Assembly (NCBI RefSeq): GCF_019443325.1
Contig: NZ_CP080383.1
Span: forward strand, 3,348,001 to 3,412,000
From: Cryobacterium sp. PAMC25264
Lineage (GTDB): Bacteria > Actinomycetota > Actinomycetes > Actinomycetales > Microbacteriaceae
Length of the DNA stretch: 64,000 bases
Direction of reading: 5' to 3'
Shown: positions 36,949-45,784 of the stretch, one piece after another
How positions within the stretch are numbered: the first letter of the stretch is position 1
Layout: every line of letters starts with the position of its first letter
Made by a program: the position numbers and the translations under genes
Notes under the pieces: model-generated
What the model saw: only the letters and a program-made list of their open reading frames with translations
The model's database searches: none
What the model was told of the DNA's origin: nothing

Positions 36949-37046
36949 CGTTTGTCGCCTTCGTCGATGAGTCAGAGTCTCGACAAGATATTGACGCAGG
37001 CACATATATCCTCTGCGCGACAATCATGGATGAAAGGGACACCGCT
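36945..37046 (+). pseudogene. DUF3800-like gene, 5' part (interrupted by IS)
   Basis: The first 34 codons (TFVAFVDESESRQDIDAG ... ILCATIMDERDTA) of a DUF3800-like, RNase H-fold protein with the N-terminal VDES metal-site motif. The frame runs straight into the left end of the IS21-family element at 37047, immediately after target sequence ACCGCT. Joining this fragment to 41423 after removing the element and one target copy gives an open 190-codon frame. Start ATG overlaps the upstream stop. Confidence 0.8.
37041..37046. repeat. Target-site duplication, left copy (ACCGCT)
   Basis: Six bases directly repeated at 41417-41422, flanking the IS21-family element exactly. Confidence 0.85.
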
Positions 37047-37078
37047 TGGCGAGTAGCCCGAGTAGGTACCTCTAGTCC
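37047..37078. repeat. Left terminal inverted repeat of the IS21-family element
   Basis: 32 bp, begins TGGCGAGTAGCC and ends GGTACCTCTAGTCC. It matches the complement of 41385-41416 at 29 of 32 positions. Further GGTAC-containing motifs follow inward, as expected for IS21 ends with multiple IstA sites. Confidence 0.88.
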
Positions 37079-37154
37079 GTCGAAGTGGTATCGGTTTCTG
37101 GCTAGGTGGTACTGGCGGCGAGTTGTGGCCCGCCGCCAGCACGGCCGGGTGCGT

Positions 37155-37922
37155 TTACTCCCAGTGGTCTTTGTCGGCGCGGGCGTGATCGTCACGGAGC
37201 TTGCGCATGTCGACTCGGCCGAGGTTGATCGTTCTGGAATGGTTCGCGAGTCGGTTCACGATGGAGTCTGCTGCAACGCGGTCCGGGAGTGCTTCGACCC
37301 AGTAGCTGGGCCCGGATTGAGACGCGATTACGGTGGGCAGGCGGTGTTCTCGGTTCGCGAGGACGGCGAACAGATCGCTTGCGGCGTCGCTGTCGATGCC
37401 GACGGTGAGGAAGTCATCGATGATGAGCAGATCGACGTCGGAGAGCTCGTTGAGCAGTTTCTGGTGGGCGATGCCGTCGCTGCGGGTGATGATCAGACGC
37501 CGGGCGAGGTCGTCCATCCGCGTGTAGGTCACGGTGTGTTCGGTCAGGCAGGCGCTGATCCCGATCGCGCAGGCGAGGTAGGTTTTCCCGCCGCCGGTGG
37601 GCGAGATGATCAGCAGATTCGTAGGGTCGGTCCGCCAGGCGTGGGCGGCGTAGCGGCGCATTCGGACTCCGGTGATGCCGCGGCCGTCGCGGTAGTCGAG
37701 TTCAGCGATTGACGCGTGTGGGATCGGGAATCTGGCCTGTCGGATCAGTTTCTCGACCCGGCTGTGACGGCGCTGCTCGAGCGCGTCGTCGACCGCAGTC
37801 AGGAACAGTTGTTCCGGGGTGAGGGTGTCGTTGGTTTCGTCTTGGATGAGTTCTTCGAACCGGGTGGCGACGTGGGTCACGCGCAGGGCCCGGAACTTGT
37901 CGTAGTCGATGCCGGTGAACAT
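37155..37922 (-). CDS. istB: IS21-family helper ATPase IstB
   Basis: 255-residue AAA+ ATPase that assembles on target DNA and regulates the IstA transposase. Walker A-like SPTGGGKTYLACAIG at about residue 108, Walker B LLIIDDF at about 169, sensor-like region TVIASQSGPSYW. The ATG at 37922 overlaps the istA stop (ATGA), the usual IS21 arrangement. Full length, so probably functional. Confidence 0.93.
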   Translation of the reverse strand: MFTGIDYDKFRALRVTHVATRFEELIQDETNDTLTPEQLFLTAVDDALEQRRHSRVEKLIRQARFPIPHASIAELDYRDGRGITGVRMRRYAAHAWRTDPTNLLIISPTGGGKTYLACAIGISACLTEHTVTYTRMDDLARRLIITRSDGIAHQKLLNELSDVDLLIIDDFLTVGIDSDAASDLFAVLANREHRLPTVIASQSGPSYWVEALPDRVAADSIVNRLANHSRTINLGRVDMRKLRDDHARADKDHWE

Positions 37923-39517
37923 CACTTGGCCTCCTCGTCGCGGGCGTAGTGGGAGGCGTCACGGACGTAAACGTCCGGGATGGTGTCGTGGAAAGTGACG
38001 GTGCTGACTCGTTTGCGCGTCGAAGCTGCCGGGGTGAGCGGGCGGGGCCGCTTGCTGTCGGTGTCGATCGCGGCCATCGTGCGTTTCAGTGTCGTATAGG
38101 TCGCGTGACCGCGCTGGTTGATCAGCTCCTGGCAGGTGGCCTCCAACCGGCCGCGGTTTCTTTTCCCGAGCCCGTCGAGGATGTTCTGGCAGTCCAAATA
38201 TCCCTGCGCCTCGATGGAGTGCCGGTCGAGGATCTGCTCAATCACGCTCACTGTCGCCGGGCCGAAGGACCGCGCCCGGTCCACGAACCACCGCCTCGAC
38301 CACAACCCGTCAACGTCGCGGTATTGAGCGGGAACGTGCTCGGGCAGGGTGGAGTATTGGCCCTTCCGGCCTCGCAGGCGAGCATGTTCGCAGAGGATCG
38401 TTTGACCGTCGAAGACCGTCACCCGCGACGACGTCAGCCGAACCCGCAGCAGTTGGCCCGCATAGCCAAACGGGACGGAGTACTGCTGGGAGTCGCAGCT
38501 GAGATGGTAGTTGCGGCCGACCTTGAGCTCTTTCCACTCGACTTCCTCGAACCGGTCTGCTGGCAGCGGCGCGAGGTGGGCTGCTTCTTCGGCTTCGAAG
38601 AGTTCCCACCTGGTCGTGTCGTTGGCTCGGCGGATGTCGTGGTTAATCTCCCGCACCCGCAGGATGATCTCAGCGTTGAGCTCGCTGATGCTGGTGAAGA
38701 CGTCCTCGGCGAGGTAGCCGATCACGCGTTTGTTCACAACATTCACTGCTGATTCCACCGCCGCTTTATCTCGGGGCTTGCGCACCCGGGCGGGAACAAC
38801 GGCCGTCCCGTAGTGGTCGGCGAGCTGCTGGTAGCGGGCGTTGACGATCCGTTCTCCATCGCCGGCGGTGCGCCGGTGGGTGGAGGTGGTGGGATTGTCG
38901 GGCACGAGGATCTGGGTCACGCCGCCAAAGAACGAGAACGCACGAACGTGAGCGTCAAGCCACGCCTCGGACTTCATATTCGTCGTGGCATGACAAAACA
39001 GGGCGCCCGAGAACGGCAACACCGCGACGAACAAATACGCCCGCGTGATCTGGCCCGTGATCGCGTCGGCCAAGTCGATCGTGTCGCCGGCCCAGTCGAT
39101 CAGCATCGCCCGGCCAGGCTCGTGCTGCAGGGTCGCGACCAAATCATTCACCCGTAAGTGTTCGCCGAAGAGGTGGCAGTACTGCGCGTACCCATACTTC
39201 TTGGCCCGCCCGCCGGCGCTGACATACTTCCGCCAGCCCTGCTGCAAAGTGAAGTGCCGGTTGGCTTTCATCGACCTCAGCACCGCAGCAAAATCCGGCG
39301 CTTCGTACTCATCAGACACCCGTTTGCGACCGTCCGGGAACAACGTCTGAACGTCGGTATCGGTCATCGACTCGACGGTCCCGGCCGTGATGCCTCTCGC
39401 TGTGATCGTCTTCTTCACCGTCGACACGTCGCGCCGGGAACACCCCACGGTCTGAACGATGTCGTTATAGCTGCGGCCATCGAGCACCAGCTCCATGATC
39501 TTCCGGTAGTTGGCCAT
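37922..39517 (-). CDS. istA: IS21-family transposase IstA
   Basis: 531-residue DDE transposase. N-terminal HTH (MELVLDGRSYNDIVQTVGCS) for end recognition. The catalytic triad is visible as Asp in AMLIDWAGDTI, Asp in ILVPDNPTT and Glu in KAAVESAVNVV. A C-terminal beta-barrel and basic tail follow. ATG at 39517 chosen because the HTH starts directly after it; the longer frame runs back through the nested element's repeat-rich end. Full length. Confidence 0.93.
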   Translation of the reverse strand: MANYRKIMELVLDGRSYNDIVQTVGCSRRDVSTVKKTITARGITAGTVESMTDTDVQTLFPDGRKRVSDEYEAPDFAAVLRSMKANRHFTLQQGWRKYVSAGGRAKKYGYAQYCHLFGEHLRVNDLVATLQHEPGRAMLIDWAGDTIDLADAITGQITRAYLFVAVLPFSGALFCHATTNMKSEAWLDAHVRAFSFFGGVTQILVPDNPTTSTHRRTAGDGERIVNARYQQLADHYGTAVVPARVRKPRDKAAVESAVNVVNKRVIGYLAEDVFTSISELNAEIILRVREINHDIRRANDTTRWELFEAEEAAHLAPLPADRFEEVEWKELKVGRNYHLSCDSQQYSVPFGYAGQLLRVRLTSSRVTVFDGQTILCEHARLRGRKGQYSTLPEHVPAQYRDVDGLWSRRWFVDRARSFGPATVSVIEQILDRHSIEAQGYLDCQNILDGLGKRNRGRLEATCQELINQRGHATYTTLKRTMAAIDTDSKRPRPLTPAASTRKRVSTVTFHDTIPDVYVRDASHYARDEEAK

Positions 39518-39630
39518 ACCCACTCCTTCTAGTTCGAAGCAGTGACACCCACGTGCCACCGCTGCGTCTAGAAAAGCGGAGACTTCACACCAGTACCAAC
39601 AACCCAGAACAAGGGGTACCAAGTACGTGG

Positions 39631-41371
39631 TGTGTAATCGCATCACGTTGTTTACACACGTTCTCACCTCCTTGTTTACAACCGCTCTCACGACGTTGTT
39701 TACAACCGGTGTCGCCACGTTGTTTACAACCAATCGCACGACGTTGATTACAGCCGGCGGAACTGGTTAGCCGACGAAGTCGGCATGGACGTGTAGTCAC
39801 GATCTGGCGGAAAATGCTCCTTCTCGTAGGTTTGATGTTTGTGAAGCCAGGCCGGTTTCGGGTCGCGGATTTTCGCTCCCGCGATTTGCCAGAGCGGGAA
39901 GGGTTCTTGGGCGGCGTCGGTGCGCATGGGCAGTGGAAAGTAGATGCTCTCGACTCCACTGAGCGCGTCGAACATGGCGAATTCGGTCTCGGTGGTCACG
40001 ACCTGGTAGGTCCCAACCAGCGTCGTCGGGACCTTGATTCGGAGGCCGTGGAAGTAGAACTGCGGGTTGGCTCGCGTGATGACGACGTGGTCCGAGGAAT
40101 CGCGCAGCCGGCCGCCATGCGGCACCCGCTGCGCGCCAGGCTCGGCGGGAATCGTGGTCTGCCTCAGATCGACAGCTCCGCCCGACTGATCGGCGAGGGA
40201 TTTGTCCCGGTACGAGTCCGCTCGCGCCTGAAGCACGTCGTGGCTGATCGGGGTGCCATCGGCGGGGCGGTGTTCCGCGGCGCCCCAGGCCTGCCCGGGT
40301 GTCATCGATCCGGGCAGCGCCTGGTGCCGTCGGCGGTAGTTGTAATAGGCGCGGTAATCAATGATCAGGGCGGTGAGCTGCTCCAGGGTATCGGGGGCGT
40401 TGGCATCGAGGAACCGCAAGATCGTTTGGTGGCTGCGTTCGTTCTTCCCCTGGGTCTGGGGGTGGCTGCCGCGCCCGGTGATGCCCAGACAGCCCCGGTC
40501 GGCGAGGAACCGTTCGGTGGCGGAGATGTTGCCGCGTCGGGCCTGGTTGAACGCGGTCCCGTTGTCGCTGAGCAGCTCTTTCGGTACCCCGTGGTCGGTG
40601 AAGGCGGAACGGAGCGTGGTGATGGCGTCGGTGCCGTTCTCCGGAGTGGCGAAGCACATCGTGCCGACGTCGAAGCGGGTGGAGTCATCCAGCAGCTGGT
40701 AGACGGTGACCTTGGTGCCCAGCACATTCGGGTCCCGCGCGTCGGCGAGACGGTACTCGAACGCGTCCAGCTGCCACATCTCCATCGCCGCGGCACGGGA
40801 GAACCGAAGCCAGGCCGCCCGTGGACGTTTCCGCGGGTTCGCGATCGTGACGCCGGATGAAGCGAGGATGCGGGCGATCGTCGCCACCGACGGGATGGGA
40901 GAAACGAATTCGCCGGTATCGATCCCGGTGAACCAGATTGATTTGGGCCCGTTGTCCCAACCTTCCTTCTTCAGCCGGGCGCGGATCCTCAGAACGATCT
41001 CGGTAGTCTTCTGGTCAAAGGTCCGTACCGGGTTCAGTGGCGCTGACGAGCGCGGATTCAGCGCCGTGTTGCCCTCGCGGAGGAATCGTCGCCGGATGTT
41101 GTAAAACGACGGCCGGCTGATGTTCAGTCGTTGGCAGAACTCGGTAACGCTGGGCCCGTCGGCGGCAAGCGGGTCGTATTCAATGATCTGGCGGCGGACG
41201 GAGGGAGAAAGGGATCTAGGCACCCCCAATTATCAAAACCGCGATCAGGGCGTGCTTCCTTGAACGCCGAACCTGTAATCAGGGTCGTGAGACATCCCGT
41301 AAACAAGGTGCTGAGACATGGTGACAACAACGTCGTGAGACAGGTCGTAAACACAGAGCTGAGACAGCACA
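39631..41371 (-). mobile_element. Nested IS481-like insertion element
   Basis: 1741 bp inserted between istA and the right end of the IS21-family element. It is flanked by 15-bp direct repeats GTACCAAGTACGTGG at 39616-39630 and 41372-41386. Termini are TGTG...CACA. Each end has about 100 bp of subterminal repeats built from TGTTTAC and TCTCACGAC blocks, probably transposase binding sites. One transposase gene. The second copy of the 15-bp repeat overlaps the IS21 right inverted repeat by two bases, leaving that end usable. Confidence 0.8.
39748..41229 (-). CDS. IS481-like DDE transposase
   Basis: 493 residues. N-terminal HTH (VTEFCQRLNISRPSFYNIRR), then an rve integrase core with Asp in EMWQLDAFEYRL, Asp in LLSDNGTAF and Glu in GKNERSHQTILRF. 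An extended C-terminal domain of ~170 residues has a beta-rich HVVITRANPQFYFHGLRIKV motif, like the C-terminal beta domain of IS481/Tn552-type enzymes. Full length without frameshift. It is longer than typical IS481 transposases, so subgroup assignment is tentative. Confidence 0.88.
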   Translation of the reverse strand: MGVPRSLSPSVRRQIIEYDPLAADGPSVTEFCQRLNISRPSFYNIRRRFLREGNTALNPRSSAPLNPVRTFDQKTTEIVLRIRARLKKEGWDNGPKSIWFTGIDTGEFVSPIPSVATIARILASSGVTIANPRKRPRAAWLRFSRAAAMEMWQLDAFEYRLADARDPNVLGTKVTVYQLLDDSTRFDVGTMCFATPENGTDAITTLRSAFTDHGVPKELLSDNGTAFNQARRGNISATERFLADRGCLGITGRGSHPQTQGKNERSHQTILRFLDANAPDTLEQLTALIIDYRAYYNYRRRHQALPGSMTPGQAWGAAEHRPADGTPISHDVLQARADSYRDKSLADQSGGAVDLRQTTIPAEPGAQRVPHGGRLRDSSDHVVITRANPQFYFHGLRIKVPTTLVGTYQVVTTETEFAMFDALSGVESIYFPLPMRTDAAQEPFPLWQIAGAKIRDPKPAWLHKHQTYEKEHFPPDRDYTSMPTSSANQFRRL

Positions 41372-41384
41372 GTACCAAGTACGT

Positions 41385-41416
41385 GGACTAGAGGTACCAA
41401 CACCGGCTACTCGCCA
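41385..41416. repeat. Right terminal inverted repeat of the IS21-family element
   Basis: 32 bp, GGACTAGAGGTACC at the inner side and GGCTACTCGCCA at the outer edge, followed at once by target copy ACCGCT (41417-41422). Confidence 0.88.
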
Positions 41417-41893
41417 ACCGCTCTCGCCCGAGAGCAAATGGTTGTTCTCAAACCAGCCTCCCGAAAGAAGCTCCACTGGCATGACAACAACACACCTGCA
41501 GGCCGCACGAAGCTCGTTGGGCACGTGTCAGGCATCGGCGCCGAGCACCTTGTCGTGATCCGATTAGGAAGCACCCATGCACCTGCAGAACGTCGACGGC
41601 GAATGTGCATCGAACGGCTGACATTCGAGCTGCAGCTGCTGGGAGTTACTCGCGTGATCTTCGAATCACGGGGACCCGGAGACAAGTCTGATCTTGCACT
41701 CCTCCAGGGACTTCGCTCTAAACGGATCATCGATCCTTCGCTGCGTTTCTACCACCTGCCCGGTCCAGCCGAGCCCCTCTTGTGGATCTCAGACATTGTC
41801 TGCGGAGCTGTCACACAAGACCGGATCGGAAACCCTGCGATGCTGGACCCCATCCGGGATTCCATTACGTTTCACGAAATCCACCAAGGTTAA
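41417..41893 (+). pseudogene. DUF3800-like gene, 3' part (after IS)
   Basis: Continuation of the gene started at 36945. From the second ACCGCT copy the frame reads TALAREQMVVLKPASRKKLHWH, then FESRGPGDKSDLALLQGLRS and PLLWISDIVCGAV with the C-terminal Asp expected at the metal site of DUF3800/RNase H-fold proteins, and stops at 41893. An ATG at 41438 could start a shortened product but has no ribosome binding site. A hairpin terminator follows. Confidence 0.8.
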
Positions 41894-41900
41894 AACGCAA

Positions 41901-41936
41901 AACCCTGGGCCCCGCCATGCGAGATCTCCCAGGGTT
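41901..41936 (+). terminator. Terminator of the interrupted cassette
   Basis: Perfect 9-bp inverted repeat AACCCTGGG/CCCAGGGTT with flanking A and T residues, 8 nt after the stop. Confidence 0.75.
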
Positions 41937-42137
41937 TACTTTCACAGTTACCGCGATAACTGGACAATTCAAGTGTGACACAAAGCGGCCGGCAATGGTA
42001 ACCCCCGCAATCATTCCCTGAATATCCTGCCTCATGTCCCATCGCAACAACACTGAGGCTCGCGGGTGCTGCTCCAATACATTATTCGAATTCGGTTCCG
42101 GTGAGCGGGGTCATGTGAGGCTACCCACCTGAGGGAG

Positions 42138-42218
42138 GTGCTGATCGGTTGGGCGCGGGTGTCCACGAATTCTCAGGGCCTAATGGCGCAGCGCGACGCA
42201 CTGCCCGGCCTAGGAAGG
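42138..42218 (+). pseudogene. 5' remnant of a serine recombinase (resolvase/invertase)
   Basis: GAGGGAG precedes a GTG start. The first codons read LIGWARVSTNSQGLMAQRDAL, the conserved N-terminus of Tn3-type resolvases with the catalytic Ser in ARVST. Similarity ends after PGLG at about 42210 and a terminator-like hairpin follows at once, so roughly 90% of the gene is missing. It is a trace of an older mobile element at the same island edge. Confidence 0.75.
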
Positions 42219-42222
42219 GACA

Positions 42223-42250
42223 AACCCGCGGCCTCACGTCTCCGCGGGTT
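42223..42250. terminator. Hairpin terminator upstream of the fructan operon
   Basis: Perfect 9-bp inverted repeat AACCCGCGG/CCGCGGGTT, 10-nt loop, insulating the LacI promoter from the island. Confidence 0.7.
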
Positions 42251-42262
42251 CGTATTCAGACC

Positions 42263-42320
42263 TTGACATCCACAAAAACGTTTATGTAAGCTCTCACCCA
42301 CATCAACAAAAACGTTTTTG
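42263..42320 (+). promoter_or_regulatory. lacI-type promoter with two LacI operators
   Basis: TTGACA at 42263 and TAAGCT at 42287 (18-bp spacing) form a plausible promoter. Two LacI-family operators are present: CAAAAACGTTTATG at 42273 lies between the -35 and -10, and the perfect palindrome CAAAAACGTTTTTG at 42307 lies just before the start. Autorepression of the regulator, and of the operon if co-transcribed, is therefore likely. Confidence 0.75.
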
Positions 42321-42332
42321 GGAATGGGTTCA

Positions 42333-43355
42333 ATGATGAGCAAGCGTGTGGGTATTCGAGAGGTCGCGGCCGCGGCCGGCGTCTCCGTGACGACCGTGTC
42401 GCACTCGCTCAGCGGTGGCGGACAGCTCAGCGACGCCACCCGGGAACGCGTCAAGTCAGTGGCCGAGGGCCTCAACTACGCACCCAACCGGCTCGCCAGC
42501 GGCCTGCGCAGCAAGCGCTCGCAGATCATCGGCTTCGTCAGCGACGAGATCTCCACCACTCCCTATGCCGGCAACGTGCTGCTCGGAGCGCAGGAGGCTG
42601 CCGCCGCCAACGACCAGGTGCTCATGGTCGTCAACTCCAACCGCAACTCCAAGGTCGAAGACCTCGGCATCGAAGCGCTGCTGCAGCATCGTGTGGATGG
42701 GATCATCTACGCCCGTATGTACCACCAGGCTGTTGAGCTTCCCGCGGCATTGAGTGGCATCCCCACCGTGCTGCTCGACGCATCCAGCGACCGCACCGAC
42801 CTGTCCTCGGTGGTGCCCGACGAAGAGGGCGCCGCCCGCACCGCGATGGCGCACCTGCTCGAGGCCGGACACCGGCGCATCGGCTACCTGGGCAACATCG
42901 ACGACATCCCCGCCACCCGCGGCCGCCTGGCCGGGTACCGTGCCGCTCTGGCCGAACAGGGCATCGCCTACGACGAGTCCCTCGTCACCGCGAGCGAGTC
43001 GATGACCGGGCCGGGCCGCGACGCCGCCAGCCGGCTGCTGGCCCTGGCCGACCGGCCCACCGCGCTGTTCTGCTTCAACGACCGCATCGCCATGGGCGCC
43101 TACCAGGCGGCACACCTGGCCGGCCTGGAGATCCCCGGGGACCTGAGCATCGTGAGCATCGACAACTTCGAGGTGCTGGCCGACGCGCTGCTGCCCGGGC
43201 TCACCTCTATCGCACTGCCGCACTACGAGATGGGCCGCTGGGCCATCGAGCGGCTCGCCGCCGAACTGGCCGACGACGCCGATTCGGCACCGCAGCAGAT
43301 TCAGATGCCCTGCCCGCTGGTGCTACGGCAGTCAGTCGGCCCGCCTCCGCGCTAA
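42333..43355 (+). CDS. LacI-family transcriptional regulator of the fructan/sucrose operon
   Basis: 340 residues from the ATG at 42333 (42336, 42324 and TTG 42318 are alternatives; no strong ribosome binding site). N-terminal HTH VGIREVAAAAGVSVTTVSHSL with hinge helix APNRLASGLRSKRS, then a periplasmic-binding-protein-like sensor domain (about 62-330) that would bind a sugar or sugar phosphate. It precedes a binding protein, two permeases, GH32 and fructokinase genes on the same strand, and palindromic operators lie in its own promoter. Confidence 0.92.
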   Translation: MMSKRVGIREVAAAAGVSVTTVSHSLSGGGQLSDATRERVKSVAEGLNYAPNRLASGLRSKRSQIIGFVSDEISTTPYAGNVLLGAQEAAAANDQVLMVVNSNRNSKVEDLGIEALLQHRVDGIIYARMYHQAVELPAALSGIPTVLLDASSDRTDLSSVVPDEEGAARTAMAHLLEAGHRRIGYLGNIDDIPATRGRLAGYRAALAEQGIAYDESLVTASESMTGPGRDAASRLLALADRPTALFCFNDRIAMGAYQAAHLAGLEIPGDLSIVSIDNFEVLADALLPGLTSIALPHYEMGRWAIERLAAELADDADSAPQQIQMPCPLVLRQSVGPPPR

Positions 43356-43453
43356 CGCGGCGACGAGCCAACCCACACACTTCGCGTCCGCTGGAACGAA
43401 CGCGACGATCGGCGCCTCCGCCGAGAAACTCTCCACCCAACCGAATAGAAGGA

Positions 43454-44757
43454 ATGAAGATGAGACACGCAAAGAAGCGCCTGATCGTTGCGAGTTTACT
43501 TGCCACGAGTCTCGTTGCCAGCATGGCTGGCTGCGCCAACGGCACCGCCGCCGCCGGCTCCGACGGCAAGAACGGTGAACTGACCATTTGGACCCACAAC
43601 GGCGGCAACACCGAAGAGCTCGCCGCCGTACAAGCCATCGTGGACGGTTACAACTCCAGCCAGGACAAGACCACGGTGAAGCTGCAGGCGTTCCCGCAGG
43701 CCTCCTACAACGACTCGGTGATCGCGGCCGCGGCATCCGGCAAGCTGCCCTGCATCGTCGACATCGACGGCCCCAACGTGCCCAACTGGGCCTGGGCCAA
43801 GTACCTCACCCCGCTGGATCTCAGCGTGGACCTGGGCGAGAACCTGCCCAGCACGCTGGGCATCTGGAACGGCCAGACCTACTCGGTGGGCTACTACGAC
43901 GTGGCGCTGGCGATGTTCGCCCGCAAGTCCGTGCTCGCCGAGAACGGCATCCGCCAGGCCACCATCGACCAGCCGTGGACGCAGGCCGAGTTCGACGACG
44001 CGCTCGCGAAGCTCAAGGCGACCGGCACCTGGAAGAACCCGCTCGACATCGGCACGGGTGACGTGGGCGAGTGGTACCCCTACGCGTACTCGCCGCTGCT
44101 GCAGTCCTTCGGCGGCGACCTCATCGACCGCAGCGACTACCAGTCGGCCGAGGGCGCGCTCAACGGACCCGATGCCCTCAAGTGGGCAGAGTGGATGCAG
44201 TCCCTGGCAGCCGACGGTTACATCGCCACCAAGAGCGGCGCGGACTCGGCCCTCGACTTCCAGAACAACGTCACCGCCATCCAGTACGGCGGCAGCTGGG
44301 CGGCCGCCAACAACGCCGCCGCTCTCGGCGACGACCTGGCCGTGATGCCCTCCGTCGACCTCGGCGAAGGCACCAAGATCGGCGGCGGCTCCTGGCAGTG
44401 GGGCGTGACCACCGGCTGCGCCAACCCCGAAGCAGCCATGGACTACCTCTCCTACTCGCTCTCCCCGAGAACATCGCCGCGGTCGCGGTGGCCACGGCCA
44501 CCATCCCCGCCACGGATGCCGCCGCCGCCCTGGTGCCCGGCTTCGAGGAGGGCGGCAACCTCGCCATCTTCCGCGAGTTCTCGGCGAACAGTGCGGTGCT
44601 TCGCCCCGAGACCCCGGCGTACCCGTTCATCGCGACGGAGTTCACCAAGGCCACGCAGGACATCATCAACGGCGGTGACCCGCAGGGCACCCTCGACGCG
44701 GCGGTCAAGGCCATCGACGCCAACATCAAGTCCAACGGCGGTTACACGCAGAAGTAG
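43454..44757 (+). pseudogene. Sugar ABC transporter binding lipoprotein, one frameshift
   Basis: Family 1 solute-binding lipoprotein: lipobox MAGC (Cys about 27), LTIWTHNGGNTEELAAVQ and a normal fold through GVTTGCANPEAAMDYLSYSL at 44457. The last ~95 residues (PENIAAVAVATATIPATDA ... SNGGYTQK-stop) continue in another frame. Adding one C to the CCCC run near 44464 restores a 434-residue protein. The rest of the operon is intact, which favours a sequence error over a real mutation. Confidence 0.85.
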
Positions 44758-44828
44758 TCGACCGCGGGGGTGCGGTCTCAGCGTCACAGCTGACGGCCGC
44801 ACCCCCGCCCTCGCTCAGGGAGACTCTC

Positions 44829-45782
44829 ATGACCACCACGATCGAACGACCCCCGGCGGCACCCGCCGCCGGCGGCCCGGCTCGGCCCGGCCGCACCAAG
44901 CGCGACCGCACCAGCAAGAGCGAGGAACGCGCAGGGCTGGCCATGCTGGCCCCCGCCGTGCTGTTGCTGGCCCTCTTCATCTTCGTCCCGGCGATCCTCG
45001 CGTTCGGGCTCGCCTTCACCAACGCCCGGCTCATCTCGCCCTACCCGGCGGTGTTCGTCGGCCTCGACAACTTCGTGCGACTGTTCGCGGATGCCGCCTT
45101 CTTCCGCGCGCTTCTCAACGTGGGCTATTTTGCCGTGGTCGTCGTGCCACTCCAGGCCGGCCTCGCCCTGGTGATGGCGATCCTGGTGAACAAGAAGGTG
45201 CGGGGCACCACCTTCTTCCGCACGGTGTACTTCCTGCCGGTGGTCACCTCCATGGTGGTCGTCTCGCTGCTCTGGCTGTTCATGTACCGCCAAGACGGCC
45301 TGATCAACGTGATCATCGAACGGGTCACGATGGGCCTGGTCACCGGACCGGACTGGCTGAACAACACCGCCACCTCGATGCCGGCGATCATCCTCATGTC
45401 CGTCTGGCAGGGCGTGGGCTTCCACATGATCATCTGGCTCTCCGGGCTGCAGACCATCCCCGCCGACCTTTACGAAGCCGCCGACCTCGACGGCGTCACC
45501 GCCTGGCAGCGCTTCCGCTACATCACCTGGCCGGGCCTATCTGCCACCCGCAGCCTCATTCTGGTGACCATCACCATCCAGGCGCTCAGCCTCTTCACCC
45601 AGATCAGCGTGATGACCCAGGGCGGCCCGCTGAACTCCACCACCACCGTGGTCTACGAAGCCGTGCGCAGCGGCTTCGCCCAACAGGAGACCGGCTACGC
45701 CTCGGCGATCTCCCTCGTATTCTTCGTCATCGTGCTGCTGATCTCGGTCGTGCAGCGCTTCCTCAGCAGAGAGAAGGCCTGA
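44829..45782 (+). CDS. Sugar ABC transporter permease, MalF type
   Basis: 317 residues. A basic/Pro-rich cytoplasmic N-terminus of about 38 residues precedes six helices. EAA loop AADLDGVTAWQRFRYITWPG lies near residues 218-237. AGGGAGACT precedes the ATG. Followed after 2 nt by the second permease. No ATPase in the operon, so a shared MsiK-type ATPase is needed. Confidence 0.92.
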   Translation: MTTTIERPPAAPAAGGPARPGRTKRDRTSKSEERAGLAMLAPAVLLLALFIFVPAILAFGLAFTNARLISPYPAVFVGLDNFVRLFADAAFFRALLNVGYFAVVVVPLQAGLALVMAILVNKKVRGTTFFRTVYFLPVVTSMVVVSLLWLFMYRQDGLINVIIERVTMGLVTGPDWLNNTATSMPAIILMSVWQGVGFHMIIWLSGLQTIPADLYEAADLDGVTAWQRFRYITWPGLSATRSLILVTITIQALSLFTQISVMTQGGPLNSTTTVVYEAVRSGFAQQETGYASAISLVFFVIVLLISVVQRFLSREKA

Positions 45783-45784
45783 TC

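Larger units (their letters stand above)
37047..41416 (-). mobile_element. IS21-family insertion sequence carrying a nested IS481-like element
   Basis: 4370-bp element bounded by 32-bp inverted repeats with 3 mismatches (37047-37078 and 41385-41416, both beginning TGGCGAGTAGCC). It is flanked by the 6-bp direct repeat ACCGCT. It encodes istA and istB on the reverse strand. Without the nested element (1741 bp) and its 15-bp duplication it would be 2614 bp, the normal IS21 size. Both ends are intact and the target frame is otherwise preserved, so the insertion looks recent. Confidence 0.92.

Noticed and set aside
41438..41893. Independent short gene starting at 41438
   Set aside because: Has no ribosome binding site and begins just inside the IS footprint; it is the 3' part of the interrupted gene.
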